From contig NZ_QAOU01000003.1 of assembly GCF_003050965.1 (NCBI RefSeq), positions 310,001 to 374,000 on the forward strand: DNA of 64,000 nucleotides. Direction: 5' to 3'. The number at the start of each line of letters is the position of its first letter. The stretch's first letter is position 1. Of the stretch, positions 52,265-62,734 are shown piece by piece. The translations under genes and the position numbers were made by a program. The notes below the pieces were generated by a model, which was given only the letters and a program-made list of their open reading frames with translations, was not told the DNA's origin and did not search any database. The stretch is from Nitrosospira sp. Nsp2 (GTDB taxonomy: Bacteria; Pseudomonadota; Gammaproteobacteria; Burkholderiales; Nitrosomonadaceae).

Positions 52265-52672
52265 AAGCCCTGCCTCCTTTCGGCCACACTGTGCAGGGGC
52301 GCCTTTGAGTTCGCTACTCGTCCTGTCATAATACTTGCCCCTTTTCCGGCGTTGGACAATCCTGTCTCATCTGCCTCTTGGAATAAGCTCTGGCGGAGCG
52401 GTGTGCTGGTAAAATCGCACATGCTCGCAGACCGCCTCTGAGCGGTCGAGGTGGAAGCTTCCGCGTTTTATCTTGAGAGAGGTATCAGGCGCGCAAGCCG
52501 GCGGTGAGTATCCCCTTTTATTGCAATCCGGCAGGTATAGCAGGTTGCGGGGTGGACCGCCTCAGGCGTCTGCGAAGGGAAATGGAATGCTCTGCCCTAG
52601 AGCGCATTCCATCCGCAAGGTCGCCGTAACATTCGTGTTCGGCTTGTTCAGCAGTTTCCAAAGGCGTTCCGT
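52265..52672. other. Leader region of mgtE with hairpins
   Basis: 408 bases without a gene. From about 52430 it is rich in short inverted repeats, including GGAAGCTTCC at 52452-52461 and the strong hairpin at 52582-52612. The length and structure suggest an mRNA leader that could sense magnesium, but the sequence does not match the M-box core as I know it. Confidence 0.4.
52582..52612 (+). promoter_or_regulatory. Strong hairpin in the mgtE leader
   Basis: ATGGAATGC (52582-52590) and GCATTCCAT (52604-52612) pair perfectly, and the inner bases can also pair as GCTCT with AGAGC. It ends 60 bases before the mgtE ATG and has no T-run, so it is not a simple terminator. Confidence 0.5.
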
Positions 52673-54115
52673 ATGACAGAAGCAAACCAGCTCAGGGAAA
52701 CAGATAACGTGCAAGAGCATTTGCAACGGGTACTCCATCTGTTGCACAAGCACAAGCTGGTGGAAGGCCTTGTGCATACGCAGCAAATGCCGCGCCACGA
52801 ACTCGTGGAAGCGCTGGTGCATAAGCAGAACCTCGCGGAACTGCAAAAACTCCTCGACAAGCTGCACCCTGCCGACGTGGCTTACATTCTGGAAGCCATG
52901 CCGCTTGAAGATCGTCTCTTGATCTGGGATTTGGTCAAGGCTGAGCGGGATGGCGAAATTCTTCTGGAGGTCTCCGACGCGGTACGCGAAACGCTGATCG
53001 CCACCATGAACAGCGGCGAAATGCTGGCTGCGGCGGAGCAGCTGGACGCCGATGAAATTGCCGATCTTGCACCTGATCTCCCTCAGTACGTTCTCGATGA
53101 TGTGTTCCAGTCGCTCCCCATGGAGGAACGGGAGAAGTTACGCGCTGCGATGTCCTATGCTGAAGATTCGGTGGGCGCATTAATGGATTTTGACGTCGTT
53201 ACGATTCGCGAGGATGTAACCCTGGAGGTGGTGCTGCGGTATCTGCGCCGTTTGGATGAACTGCCGGATCATACCGATCAACTGTTCGTGGTGGATCGCA
53301 ACGAGCATCTCAAAGGCGTACTTCCGATTAAGCGCTTGCTGGTTAACGATCCCGGCGCGAGCGTTGGTTCCATAATGACTACGCAGATGGTGATGCTTTA
53401 CCCGAATGAAAAGGCGCACGAAGCGGCCCAGGCATTCGAGCGTTACGACCTTGTGTCGGCCGCGGTGGTTGGCACCGAGGATAAGCTGGTGGGACGCGTG
53501 ACGGTGAATGCGGTGATGGATTTCATTCGCGAGGAGTCGGAAAGCGAAGCGCTTAGTTTGGCCGGCTTATTGCAAGAGGAGGATTTGTTCGCGCCCGTAT
53601 GGAAGAGTTTGAAGAACCGGTGGCCATGGCTGGCGATTAATTTGGTAACGGCATTTATTGCATCCCGCGTCATTGGCATATTCGAAGATTCGATCGAAAA
53701 GCTGGTTGCACTGGCGGCGCTGATGCCTATTATCGCCGGGATTGGCGGGAACTCGGGCAATCAGACCATCACCATGATAGTGCGGGCACTTGCTTTAGGA
53801 CAAGTCAATGCGAGCAATGCGCGCAAGCTCTTCGCCAAGGAGCTTGCCGTGAGCGCTGTAAACGGTCTGGTGTGGGGAGGGGTGGTCGGTTTGTTTGCCT
53901 ACTTTATTTACCGCAGCGTACCTCTCAGCCTGGTTATGACGTTGGCAATGATGCTCAATTTGCTGCTGGCCGCACTATTGGGTGTGCTGATCCCGCTAAC
54001 CCTTCACAGACTGGGCCGCGATCCTGCCACGGGATCGAGCGTGCTGATCACTGCTGTTACCGACAGTGGCGGTTTTTTCATTTTCCTGGGTCTCGCCACC
54101 CTTTTTCTGGTCTAG
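52673..54115 (+). CDS. mgtE: Magnesium transporter MgtE
   Basis: 480 residues: an N-terminal superhelical domain (LHPADVAYILEAMPLEDRLL), two CBS domains (near 150-270), a connecting helix, and five membrane segments from about 305. PIIAGIGGNSGNQT is the pore signature. It lets Mg2+ enter down its gradient and closes when the cytoplasmic domain is Mg2+-loaded. AAAGG lies eight bases before the ATG. It is convergent with lysA. Confidence 0.95.
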   Translation: MTEANQLRETDNVQEHLQRVLHLLHKHKLVEGLVHTQQMPRHELVEALVHKQNLAELQKLLDKLHPADVAYILEAMPLEDRLLIWDLVKAERDGEILLEVSDAVRETLIATMNSGEMLAAAEQLDADEIADLAPDLPQYVLDDVFQSLPMEEREKLRAAMSYAEDSVGALMDFDVVTIREDVTLEVVLRYLRRLDELPDHTDQLFVVDRNEHLKGVLPIKRLLVNDPGASVGSIMTTQMVMLYPNEKAHEAAQAFERYDLVSAAVVGTEDKLVGRVTVNAVMDFIREESESEALSLAGLLQEEDLFAPVWKSLKNRWPWLAINLVTAFIASRVIGIFEDSIEKLVALAALMPIIAGIGGNSGNQTITMIVRALALGQVNASNARKLFAKELAVSAVNGLVWGGVVGLFAYFIYRSVPLSLVMTLAMMLNLLLAALLGVLIPLTLHRLGRDPATGSSVLITAVTDSGGFFIFLGLATLFLV

Positions 54116-54205
54116 CCAGAGTTCGGCCTCCGGATAATATGAACTGCAGTAATGACCTGTATGAACTTGGGCTCGTCTAACGTTGGTTGCCCTAGGCAAG
54201 ATATA

Positions 54206-55465
54206 TCACGCGGGGAGAAGTTTTTCGCCTGCGGTCAAATGCTCCATGGATTCGCGTTCGCGGATCAGATGGCATTGCTCGCCATCCACCATCACCTCGG
54301 CCGCGCGCGGGCGGGTATTATAATTCGAGCTCATGCTCATGCCATAGGCGCCGGTTGACATGACGGCGAGCAAGTCTCCTTGCGACAGCGCAAGGCTGCG
54401 GTCGTGTCCGAGGAAGTCGCCGGTCTCGCAAACGGGGCCAACAACCTGATACGGTTTGGCGCTGCCACTCTTGGTCCGACATACCGGAAGAATCTCGTGA
54501 TACGCGTCGTACAGCACCGGACGCATCAGATCGTTCATCGCCGCGTCCACAATCGCGAAATCGCGATGGGGTGTATGTTTAAGGTACTCGACCCGCGTAA
54601 GCAGTAAACCGGCGTTTCCAACGAGTGCGCGCCCTGGCTCGATGAGGATGCGCTGTCTGCGATGATTCACGCAAGCGCACAACGCAGCGACGTACTCCCG
54701 CGCGAGAGGCGGTGTTTCATGGGAATAGGAAATCCCCAAACCACCGCCTAGATCCAGGTGATCGATTTGTAAGCCCCGGGCTTCAAGGCGATCCAGTAGT
54801 CCGAGCATTTTGCCGCAGGCTTCAACAAAAGGATCGAGGTCAATCAATTGAGAGCCGATATGGCAGTCCAATCCACTAACGCGAACGTTAACAAGGCTTT
54901 GCGCCAAGACATATACCGCTTCGGCTTCTTCGAACGGAATCCCGAACTTGTTCTCTTTCAGCCCGGTCGAGATATAAGGGTGAGTTTTAGCATCGACGTC
55001 GGGGTTGACCCGCAGGCTCACGCGCGCAGTCTTATTCGTGTCTCCCGCCACCTGATTTAAAACCTTCAATTCCGCTTCCGACTCCACGTTAAAGCAGAGT
55101 ATCCCCGCGGCCAGCGCTTCCCGCATTTCGTCGGGCCGTTTTCCCACTCCGGAAAATACTACTTTTCCCGGATTGCCCCCCGCTTTCAATACCCGATACA
55201 GCTCTCCGCCCGAAACAATATCAAAACCACTGCCAAGACCGGCAAATAAATTGAGGATGGCAAGATTAGAGTTGGCCTTGACTGCGTAGCACACCAGATG
55301 GTCACGCCCGGCAAACGCCGTGTCGAACTCCGCGTAAGCGGCAGCAAGCGCCCGGCGCGAGTAAACGTAGCATGGTGTTCCGAACTCGCTGGCAATGAGG
55401 TCAAGCGGCACGGACTCGCAATACAGCGCCGCATTACGATAGCTGAAGGATTTGGAGTTGCTCAC
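54206..55465 (-). CDS. lysA: Diaminopimelate decarboxylase
   Basis: 419 residues. It makes lysine from meso-diaminopimelate with pyridoxal phosphate. The cofactor Lys lies in VCYAVKANSNLAIL, HIGSQL and the Gly-rich LDLGGGLGISY bind the phosphate, and PVCETGDFLG holds the active Cys. The GTG start overlaps the lptM stop by four bases with GGAG directly upstream, so the pair is translationally coupled. Confidence 0.96.
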   Translation of the reverse strand: MSNSKSFSYRNAALYCESVPLDLIASEFGTPCYVYSRRALAAAYAEFDTAFAGRDHLVCYAVKANSNLAILNLFAGLGSGFDIVSGGELYRVLKAGGNPGKVVFSGVGKRPDEMREALAAGILCFNVESEAELKVLNQVAGDTNKTARVSLRVNPDVDAKTHPYISTGLKENKFGIPFEEAEAVYVLAQSLVNVRVSGLDCHIGSQLIDLDPFVEACGKMLGLLDRLEARGLQIDHLDLGGGLGISYSHETPPLAREYVAALCACVNHRRQRILIEPGRALVGNAGLLLTRVEYLKHTPHRDFAIVDAAMNDLMRPVLYDAYHEILPVCRTKSGSAKPYQVVGPVCETGDFLGHDRSLALSQGDLLAVMSTGAYGMSMSSNYNTRPRAAEVMVDGEQCHLIRERESMEHLTAGEKLLPA

Positions 55466-55596
55466 CTCCGCTTCTCTGCATCCTGGGATTGCTGCGGTTG
55501 CGGTGCTATTGGTTCCTGGGGAAGATAGAGCGGCGCCTTAAGGCCGCACGCGTTTAGCAGTAGGAGTATCAGTACGGTGGTGCAGAAGGTGCGCAT
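55462..55596 (-). CDS. lptM: Small lipoprotein LptM (YifL family)
   Basis: Forty-four residues, found by translating the minus strand before lysA. It begins MRTFCTTVLILLLLNACGLK with lipobox LNAC (lipid Cys at 17), continues APLYLP, and ends in a Gln/Pro-rich tail. CGLKxPLYLP is the YifL/LptM hallmark. LptM binds the LptD-LptE translocon and promotes its correct disulfides, so it works with lptD and lptE in this window. The ribosome site is weak. The lptM-lysA order is conserved in proteobacteria. Confidence 0.9.
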   Translation of the reverse strand: MRTFCTTVLILLLLNACGLKAPLYLPQEPIAPQPQQSQDAEKRR

Positions 55597-55731
55597 GGAG
55601 TATCGTCATCGGAGAAGAATACAAAATATACCATAAAGATCACGATATATCGGGGAGCAGTCACTTTTGGCAAAATGGCCGCTGATCGTCAGTGCGGCGC
55701 GGTTTCGCGAGTTGACCCCGGGGTGCTATTG

Positions 55732-56487
55732 TCACCCAAGCGTTCTCAAACGCTTCCTTGCAGCCTTATAGTCCGGATATATGCTTTCCACTGTTTGCCA
55801 GAATGCAGGGGAATGATTCATTTCGATCAGGTGCGATAATTCGTGGGCCACGACGTAATCCACAAGATCGAGTGGCTTTTGGATCAACCGCCAGTTAAGA
55901 CGGACCACTCCCCTTGAATGGCAACTTCCCCACAAGGTTCTGGCGTGAGAGAGCCGTAGCTGCGGCAGCGCAACGCCAAGCTTTTGCGCGTACAGCGTCA
56001 TGCGCTTGCTGAAACATTCGAGCGCATGATGATGATACCAGTCCATTACGGCACGTTCTATCTGTTGCGCGGTAAGCAGGGATGGAAGGGGTAATCTGAA
56101 CTGTGTTTCCTCTACTCCGGCGCCGATATCCAGCGGGACCATGCACACAGTTCCAGCAGTCGTAACGGTCACGCGCCACGGCGCTCCCAGCAATAGAAAA
56201 ATACTTCCTTCCTCCCATGCCGGTCCGCTCGGTTTTCTGTTCTTCCATTCGTTAAGCTTGGTAACAATCCAATCGGCTCTCTTCTCCAGCACCGATTCGA
56301 CCCACTGTAAAGTTTCCCTGACTGGAATGCGGACAGTCAAACCGCTGCGATCGATCCTCATACCAATGGTTCGCCGCCTGCAGCGCATGAGGATATACGT
56401 CACTTCGCGGCCGTTCAGGTGGATATTGCGAAGCTCTTCCGCTTTCAGCCCACCTTCTTTTTGTGTCTTGGATAAAGCTTTTTTCAT
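55732..56487 (-). CDS. YgjP-like zinc metallopeptidase (DUF45/M48-like)
   Basis: 251 residues. The C-terminal half has the zinc site VAHELSHLIEMNHSPAFW (HExxH-like HELSH with a third His), after LWGSCHSRGVVRLNWRLI. The N-terminal half is a small beta domain (TYILMRCRRRTIGMRI). Substrate unknown; the family is cytoplasmic. It starts 34 bases after plsC and probably shares its transcript. Confidence 0.88.
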   Translation of the reverse strand: MKKALSKTQKEGGLKAEELRNIHLNGREVTYILMRCRRRTIGMRIDRSGLTVRIPVRETLQWVESVLEKRADWIVTKLNEWKNRKPSGPAWEEGSIFLLLGAPWRVTVTTAGTVCMVPLDIGAGVEETQFRLPLPSLLTAQQIERAVMDWYHHHALECFSKRMTLYAQKLGVALPQLRLSHARTLWGSCHSRGVVRLNWRLIQKPLDLVDYVVAHELSHLIEMNHSPAFWQTVESIYPDYKAARKRLRTLG

Positions 56488-56521
56488 GCTTGACGTTATT
56501 AACTAAACAGCTAAATACATT

Positions 56522-57256
56522 TTACATTATGGCTGTTCGGCCCCCAATAAGGGCCATTTCCGCTTCGATCCATGATTCAACCCTGGCATTGAGATCGCCG
56601 GGTTCCATCTCCGCAGGATTGATCGGTGGGCCGATGCTTACCGTAATTGTTCCGGGCAGTTTCAAAAAAGAATTCTTGCCCCAGAACTCGCCCGCATTGT
56701 GAGCGACCGGTACGACGGGTGCGCCGGTATGGGTTCCAAGCCACGCGCCACCAATGCCGTATTTTCCCTTTTTTCCCGGGGCGATGCGTGTCCCCTCCGG
56801 GAAGACTATTATCCAGAATCCTTGCTTCAGCCGGTCTTTTCCCTGATCCACGATCTGTTTTAGCGCGGCTTTTCGGGAGCTTCGATCGATAGCGATGGGG
56901 CTGGTTAAGGCCAGGCCCCAGCCAAAAAATGGCACGCGCAACAGCTCCTTCTTAAGAACCCACACCTGAGGTGGAAATATCTGCTGGAACGCGATTGTTT
57001 CCCAGGCAGACTGATGTTTTGACAAAACAATGCTTGGAACCGCGGGGATATGCTCCGTGCCAATAACCCTATAGCGAATGCCACAGATGAGGCGGAGCAG
57101 AAACATCATTATATGCGCCCAGCCGGAAGTGATCCGATAGCGGCGAAACGGTGGAAGGGGAAACGCCGCCAATATGATGAGAAAATAAAGCGGAGTGATG
57201 ATGATCTGCAACAAACTGTATAGTGTCGAGCGCAGCACGGTGAAAACTGAATTCAT
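56522..57256 (-). CDS. plsC: 1-acyl-sn-glycerol-3-phosphate acyltransferase
   Basis: 244 residues with an N-terminal membrane region (LLQIIITPLYFLIILAAF). The acyltransferase motif is SKHQSAWET, with Glu where E. coli PlsC has Asp, a common variant; the second is VFPEGTRI and the third PVVPVAHNAGE. It adds the second acyl chain in phosphatidic acid synthesis. Its ATG overlaps the gmhB stop (ATGA), coupling the two. Confidence 0.92.
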   Translation of the reverse strand: MNSVFTVLRSTLYSLLQIIITPLYFLIILAAFPLPPFRRYRITSGWAHIMMFLLRLICGIRYRVIGTEHIPAVPSIVLSKHQSAWETIAFQQIFPPQVWVLKKELLRVPFFGWGLALTSPIAIDRSSRKAALKQIVDQGKDRLKQGFWIIVFPEGTRIAPGKKGKYGIGGAWLGTHTGAPVVPVAHNAGEFWGKNSFLKLPGTITVSIGPPINPAEMEPGDLNARVESWIEAEMALIGGRTAIM

Positions 57257-57786
57257 TGCGTCAGCGCATCAACCGCGGCGGCGAGATTGGCAAATATTTT
57301 CGTGTTTGCCGGCATTCCACCGGCAGCTGCCGTTTTTTTGCCTTTGCCTGTCAGTACCAGAACTGGATCCGCGCCTACTGCGGCCGCAGCTTGCAAGTCA
57401 CGCAGCGAGTCGCCAATCGCCGGCACCCCGTTTAACTCTAGGCCGAACCGGTCCGAAATCTCTTTGAACATCCCGGTTGCGGGCTTGCGGCAGCTGCAAT
57501 TGTCGGTGCTCGCGTGCGGGCAGAAAAACATTGCATCAATTCGTCCCCCAGTTTGATTGGCGGCCTTGCACATCCTGTCGTTGATGGCGTTGAGCGCCAC
57601 CATATCCAAAAGCCCTCGACTGATGCCGGATTGATTTGTTGCCACCACGACCTTGTAGCCGGCCTGCGTCAGACGTGCAATGGCTTCCAGGCTGCCGGGA
57701 ATGGGTTTCCACTCGTCGGGGGTCTTGATAAAGGCGTCGCTATCGTAATTGATGACGCCGTCACGATCTAGAATGACGAGTTTCAT
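57253..57786 (-). CDS. gmhB: D-glycero-beta-D-manno-heptose 1,7-bisphosphate 7-phosphatase
   Basis: 177 residues, a HAD phosphatase with DRDGVIN as the nucleophile motif, VVATNQSGISRG as motif II, and a zinc site of Cys/His residues (CPHASTDNCSCRKP). It removes the 7-phosphate on the way to ADP-heptose for the LPS inner core. It overlaps glyS upstream and plsC downstream, each by ATGA. Confidence 0.93.
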   Translation of the reverse strand: MKLVILDRDGVINYDSDAFIKTPDEWKPIPGSLEAIARLTQAGYKVVVATNQSGISRGLLDMVALNAINDRMCKAANQTGGRIDAMFFCPHASTDNCSCRKPATGMFKEISDRFGLELNGVPAIGDSLRDLQAAAAVGADPVLVLTGKGKKTAAAGGMPANTKIFANLAAAVDALTQ

Positions 57787-59966
57787 GCCAGCTTGGAAAT
57801 ATTTGCGACCCGGTTCATTGCTTGCTGCAACTGAGCAAGCAATGCGAGGCGGTTGTGACGAAGCGACTCATCCTCGGTGTTGACCATCACGTGATCGAAA
57901 AAACCGTCCACCGGGCCCTTCAGTCCAGCCAATATTTGCAGCGAGGTGCTGTAATCGCCTGCTGCAAATGCCTCCTCGGCCTGGGGCGCGATCCGGCTCA
58001 ATGCCCGGTGCAAGTCCTGTTCCGCAGGCTCCTGCAACAGTCCCGCATCCACCTCGGCTTCTATATTTGCATCCGCTTTTTTGAGGATGTTTCCCACCCG
58101 TTTGTTGGTTGCAGCAAGACTTTCCGCTTCCGGCAATGCAGCGAAAGCACGAACGGCGTAAAGACGTTTTTTGACGTCGCTCAGCAATTGCGGACGCAGG
58201 GCCAGCACAGCATCGATCTGCTGTGGAGAGAAAATACGGTCAGCAGGTTCGACGTAAACTCTCTTGCCTGATACGAGCACGTGCTCATCAAAAGACTCGG
58301 CGCTGAAATAGTGGCGAAGCCGCTCGTAGATAAAACGACTCAGTGCTTCTGAAGGATCGTTGATACTTCGGTTAAAGACATTTACCGCTTGCCGCAGCAG
58401 CGTATCCAGAGGCAGCGGGACTTCCTGTTCCACCAGGATTCGCACCACTCCCAATGCGTGACGGCGCAGCGCAAACGGGTCTTTATCTCCTGTCGGGACC
58501 TGGCCGATGCCAAACATGCCAACCAGCGTTTCCAGCTTATCCGCCAAGGCTACACTTAGGCCGGTCGTATTGCGCGGCAGTTCATCGCCCGCGAAGCGTG
58601 GCCTGTAATGATCTTCGATCGCATACGCCACATCATCCGACAAACCGTCGTGTTTGGCGTAATAGCAGCCCATGACGCCTTGCAGTTCCGGGAATTCGCC
58701 CACCATATCAGTAAGCAGGTCGGCCTTGCACAGCATCGCGGCTTCGCCCGCTTGCGCTGCGAGCTCATTGCCGCCCAGCTTTAATCCGATCGCCTGCGCA
58801 ATGGCCCATATCCGCTCCACCCGCTCCGCCTGGGTACCGAGTTTGTTGTGATACACGACCCTGCGCAAGCCTTCCACACGCGATGCGAGCGTTTTCTTTC
58901 GATCTTGATCGAAGAAGAATTTTGCGTCTGCCAGACGGGACCGAAGCACCCGCTCGTTGCCGGTAATGATCTGGCTCGCATCAGCCGGACGAACGTTGGA
59001 GACGATAAGGAATTTATGAGAGAGCTTGCCATTTTCGTCTATTAGCGGGAAATATTTCTGATTCGCTTTCATGGTGAGAATCAGGCATTCCTGCGGCACA
59101 TCCAGAAATTTTCTGTCAAATTCGCCCACCAGCACGTTTGGCCGCTCGACCAGCGCAGTGACTTCGTCCAGCAGAGCTTCATCTTGAATCATAATCAGGC
59201 CTTGTCCGGCCGTCGCGGCCTGAAGCTGTCCTATAACTGCATTGCGGCGTTTTTCAAAGCTGGCTATAACTGCGCCTTCAATCTCCAGTTGTTGTTCATA
59301 ACTGTCGGCATCGCGCAACTCCACCGTTTCAACGTGTACTTCAAAGCGATGCCCTTTTGTCGTCCGGCCGGCCGTCAAACCCAGTGCTTCAACGCCGGGT
59401 ACGATATCCGCCCCATGCAGCGCGACGAGCGCGTGTGCGGGCCGCACGAAGGTTTCATCGGTCCAGCCATCCGCGCGTTGATAAGTCATGGCTTTCGCAA
59501 TGGGCAGTTTTTCTCTAATTACGAAAATCAAGCACAGGTTAAGAAGCCGGGAGAGAGGCTCGCCCCCATTTGTTCCCTCCAGGTAGATATACTCAGTCGA
59601 GCCGTCCACCGATCGCACCAGGCTGAAGTTCCCCCTTTCGATGTCCACCGGATAAATCTGATCTTTCGCCAGACGCTTCCGAAGCGCTTCGCTCCAGCTG
59701 TTGTCCGGATTGAATGCGATCGACGAGGGCATGAGTTTCTTCTTTTCCACCCGCTCTGGCGAACTGGAGCGGACATCGGTAATGTGGACGCCGAGCCGGC
59801 GGGGGGATGCATAGGCTATAGGACGACTCGTCTCCGCTAACAATCCGTCTTTCTTCAGCTGCTCGAACAGCTCGGTGGCAAAACTGTTCCCGAGTTTCCG
59901 TAATGACTTTGGGGGCAACTCCTCGACGAGCAGTTCAATCAGCAGGTTTTTGGTTGCGTTGCTCAA
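57783..59966 (-). CDS. glyS: Glycyl-tRNA synthetase, beta subunit
   Basis: About 727 residues. [16 protein letters not shown] is the family N-terminus, and [21 protein letters not shown]-like blocks and a C-terminal helical tRNA-binding part follow. With GlyQ it forms the alpha2-beta2 enzyme that charges tRNA-Gly. TTG 59966 overlaps the glyQ stop as TTGA and is preferred; the frame is open to 59996. It overlaps gmhB at its end. Confidence 0.96.
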   Translation of the reverse strand: MSNATKNLLIELLVEELPPKSLRKLGNSFATELFEQLKKDGLLAETSRPIAYASPRRLGVHITDVRSSSPERVEKKKLMPSSIAFNPDNSWSEALRKRLAKDQIYPVDIERGNFSLVRSVDGSTEYIYLEGTNGGEPLSRLLNLCLIFVIREKLPIAKAMTYQRADGWTDETFVRPAHALVALHGADIVPGVEALGLTAGRTTKGHRFEVHVETVELRDADSYEQQLEIEGAVIASFEKRRNAVIGQLQAATAGQGLIMIQDEALLDEVTALVERPNVLVGEFDRKFLDVPQECLILTMKANQKYFPLIDENGKLSHKFLIVSNVRPADASQIITGNERVLRSRLADAKFFFDQDRKKTLASRVEGLRRVVYHNKLGTQAERVERIWAIAQAIGLKLGGNELAAQAGEAAMLCKADLLTDMVGEFPELQGVMGCYYAKHDGLSDDVAYAIEDHYRPRFAGDELPRNTTGLSVALADKLETLVGMFGIGQVPTGDKDPFALRRHALGVVRILVEQEVPLPLDTLLRQAVNVFNRSINDPSEALSRFIYERLRHYFSAESFDEHVLVSGKRVYVEPADRIFSPQQIDAVLALRPQLLSDVKKRLYAVRAFAALPEAESLAATNKRVGNILKKADANIEAEVDAGLLQEPAEQDLHRALSRIAPQAEEAFAAGDYSTSLQILAGLKGPVDGFFDHVMVNTEDESLRHNRLALLAQLQQAMNRVANISKLA

Positions 59967-60868
59967 GCTATACTCTCCAGCATTTGCTCCGCCCATGTGC
60001 GTGGCGCCAACGGGAAACCCAAGCGTTTACGGCTTTCGTAATAGGTTTGAGCCACGCTGCGCGCGAGATCGCGAATTCGCGCAATATATGCAGCCCGCTC
60101 GGTCACGGAAATCGCGCCGCGCGCATCCAGCAGGTTAAAAGTGTGCGCAGTTTTCAGCACCTGCTCATAGGCCGGTAATGCCAGTGCCTGCTCCACCAGA
60201 TATTTCGCCTGGCTTTCGTGGCTGGCAAACGCTGTCAGCAGCAAATCCACATTACTATGCTCGAAATTGTAGGCTGATTGCTCGACTTCATTCTGGTGGT
60301 ATACGTCAAAGTAGGAGAGTCCTTCGGTCCAGGTCAGCTCGAAGACGTTTTCCACTCCCTGCAGATACATCGCGAGCCGCTCCAGGCCGTAAGTGATTTC
60401 GCCTGTGATTGGTTTGCAATTCAAGCCGCCCACCTGCTGAAAATAGGTGAACTGGGTAACTTCCATTCCATTCAGCCAGACTTCCCAGCCCAGGCCCCAG
60501 GCACCGAGGGTCGGGTTTTCCCAGTCATCCTCGACGAAGCGGACATCGTTCTGTTTCAGATCCAGTCCGAGTTCTTTTAGCGAGCCGAGGTAAAGTTCCA
60601 GGATATTGGATGGTGCTGGCTTAAGCACTACTTGAAACTGATAGTAGTGCTGAAGCCGGTTTGGGTTTTCACCGTAACGACCGTCCTTTGGCCGGCGAGC
60701 GGGCTGCACGTAGGCAGCCTTCCAGGGTTCAGGGCCCAGCGCGCGTAAAAACGTTGCAGTATGGGATGTTCCTGCTCCCACTTCCATGTCATAGGGCTGG
60801 AGGAGCGCGCAACCCTCATTGCTCCAATACTGCTGGAGCGTAAAAATTATTTCCTGAAAAGTGCGCAT
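59963..60868 (-). CDS. glyQ: Glycyl-tRNA synthetase, alpha subunit
   Basis: 301 residues, the usual size. [15 protein letters not shown] is the conserved start and [16 protein letters not shown] and [18 protein letters not shown] hold the class II active site. AAGG lies four bases before ATG 60868; the frame remains open to 61018, but that extension has no family likeness. It is followed by glyS with a four-base overlap. Confidence 0.97.
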   Translation of the reverse strand: MRTFQEIIFTLQQYWSNEGCALLQPYDMEVGAGTSHTATFLRALGPEPWKAAYVQPARRPKDGRYGENPNRLQHYYQFQVVLKPAPSNILELYLGSLKELGLDLKQNDVRFVEDDWENPTLGAWGLGWEVWLNGMEVTQFTYFQQVGGLNCKPITGEITYGLERLAMYLQGVENVFELTWTEGLSYFDVYHQNEVEQSAYNFEHSNVDLLLTAFASHESQAKYLVEQALALPAYEQVLKTAHTFNLLDARGAISVTERAAYIARIRDLARSVAQTYYESRKRLGFPLAPRTWAEQMLESIA

Positions 60869-61027
60869 CAAACCTTGATATTTTTTATATTGGTTTAGGC
60901 GAGGCGTTGAAAGTCCGCCCGTTGCCGAAAACAGGATGCAATTAGCGGTGCGTTTACCGGTAAGAGACCAGCGGTTTTGCTCAGCTTGCGCTGGAGCCAT
61001 ACTTTGCAACGATAGCAATAGCGAATT

Positions 61028-62527
61028 TTACAGGTTTTTGCCCATGCCGCGGGACGTTGGCAGCAATGCAACGAACAATATTATCCCGGCCAGCCCCAAG
61101 ACCAGACTGTTGCCAAAGCGGACATAAGGGGTTGCGCCGGTAAATCCCTGCGCCATGCCATGTAGCGCGGTCGCGGTAAAGACTTCCACCTGTTGCAGCA
61201 CGCCGCCGCGTTCATCGATGATGGCTGTTACGCCCGTATTGGTGGCGCGCAGCATGTAGCGGCCGGTTTCCAACGCGCGCATTTGGGATATCTGCAAGTG
61301 CTGCCGCGGCCCGATGGATCGGCCAAACCAGGCGTCATTGCTGACGTTGGCCAGCAGGGTGGCTTGCGGTAGCTGTGTGATGATTTCCTCGCCGAACACG
61401 TCTTCATAGCAGATATTCACGGCTACGCGCTGTCCCGCGATGTTCATGGGCTGCTGGTCGAGTCCGCCGCGCGAAAAGTCCGACAAGGGGATTTTGAGCA
61501 CATTGATGACCCATCCAAACACGGCCTTCAGCGGGATGAATTCACCGAACGGAACCAGGTGGTGCTTGCGATAGCTCTGATCCGGGGAGATACCGAAGCT
61601 GAACATGGAATTGTAGTACTCGCTGCCTCCGCCCGGAGCTTCAACCATACCAACGAGAATATCGCCGTCGTTCTGTCTCGCATAGTTGGCAAGTTGCGCC
61701 AGGTAAGCGGGTGGCACTTCATCACGAAACAGGGGTACCGAAATTTCCGGCGTAATGATCAGGCGGCTCCTGCTCTCTTCTGCAAGCCGGGCATAAGTAT
61801 CCATCGAAGTGACGATCTGATCGGCGCGCCATTTCATATCCTGGGAAATATTGCCTTGCAACAGGCTGACCGTTACCGGTTTGCCCTGGGGCTCAGTCCA
61901 GTGGACTTGGCGCAAACCGAAACCGGCAAGCCAGATCGCCAGCAGGGGCAATAAGTAGCGTGGCCCGCGAAATTTGCTTTCGAAAAGCAACCCCAGGAGC
62001 GCGGCGCTACAAACGAGTACGAGCGAGATTCCATAGGCGCCTACTACCGGGACGAAACCCGCCAGTGGGCTCTGCGGTACTTGCGAGTAGCCCAACGTCA
62101 GCCATGGAAAGCCGGTGAATAGCACGCTTCGCAACCAGTCGGATAGAGCCCATAAGGCGCCTGCCGCCAACGCCCAGATCATAGGAGAAGCGATCCGCAA
62201 CTGCTTTAGCGTCCAACCTGTAAGGGCGGGGAACAATGCTAGATAGGCACACAGAAACAACAGGGCGAGCACGGCGGCCGGCGCAGGCATTGCGCCAAAG
62301 TCATGCAAACTGACGTAAATCCATGTTACACCCGCGCTGAACATTCCCATGCCGAAGGAAAAGCCGAGTAGAGCCGAGTGAAACGGTGTCGCGCTACGGC
62401 GCCACAAATGGCACAGTAGTGCCAGCGTGACAAGCGGAATCGGAAAAAGGTAAAAAGGCGCAAATCCGAGCACAGTCAGTGCGCCGAGCATGAGCGTGAG
62501 AACGAGTTGCACGCGGATTTTATTCAC
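61028..62527 (-). CDS. lnt: Apolipoprotein N-acyltransferase
   Basis: 499 residues. Six or so membrane helices (VLGFAPFYLFPIPLVTLALL first) are followed by a nitrilase-like periplasmic domain with catalytic Glu in TPEISVPLF, Lys in the HHLVPFGE region and Cys in NICYEDVFGE, then a last helix. It adds the third acyl chain to lipoproteins such as LptE and LptM. GTG start. The gene ends 159 bases before glyQ. Confidence 0.94.
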   Translation of the reverse strand: MNKIRVQLVLTLMLGALTVLGFAPFYLFPIPLVTLALLCHLWRRSATPFHSALLGFSFGMGMFSAGVTWIYVSLHDFGAMPAPAAVLALLFLCAYLALFPALTGWTLKQLRIASPMIWALAAGALWALSDWLRSVLFTGFPWLTLGYSQVPQSPLAGFVPVVGAYGISLVLVCSAALLGLLFESKFRGPRYLLPLLAIWLAGFGLRQVHWTEPQGKPVTVSLLQGNISQDMKWRADQIVTSMDTYARLAEESRSRLIITPEISVPLFRDEVPPAYLAQLANYARQNDGDILVGMVEAPGGGSEYYNSMFSFGISPDQSYRKHHLVPFGEFIPLKAVFGWVINVLKIPLSDFSRGGLDQQPMNIAGQRVAVNICYEDVFGEEIITQLPQATLLANVSNDAWFGRSIGPRQHLQISQMRALETGRYMLRATNTGVTAIIDERGGVLQQVEVFTATALHGMAQGFTGATPYVRFGNSLVLGLAGIILFVALLPTSRGMGKNL

Positions 62528-62734
62528 GCCGCTTCACCCTGCGTCGGCGCCGGGAACGGCTCGAAAACATGGTCTCAAGCGCACTGCCGGCTGCCATGGC
62601 CCCTGGAAGAATATCGGCCCCGCTGGGTGCGTCGTCTTTTTGCAAAATAGAGTACAAGTATGAACAAGAGCGTATCAATACCATCGGCCATCGGACTGAC
62701 GGCGGGTCAACAAACCGAAAGGATTAAAACAGGT

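Noticed and set aside
52430-52672. M-box (ykoK) magnesium riboswitch before mgtE
   Set aside because: Hairpins are present but the conserved core of that riboswitch could not be recognised by eye; reported only as a structured leader.
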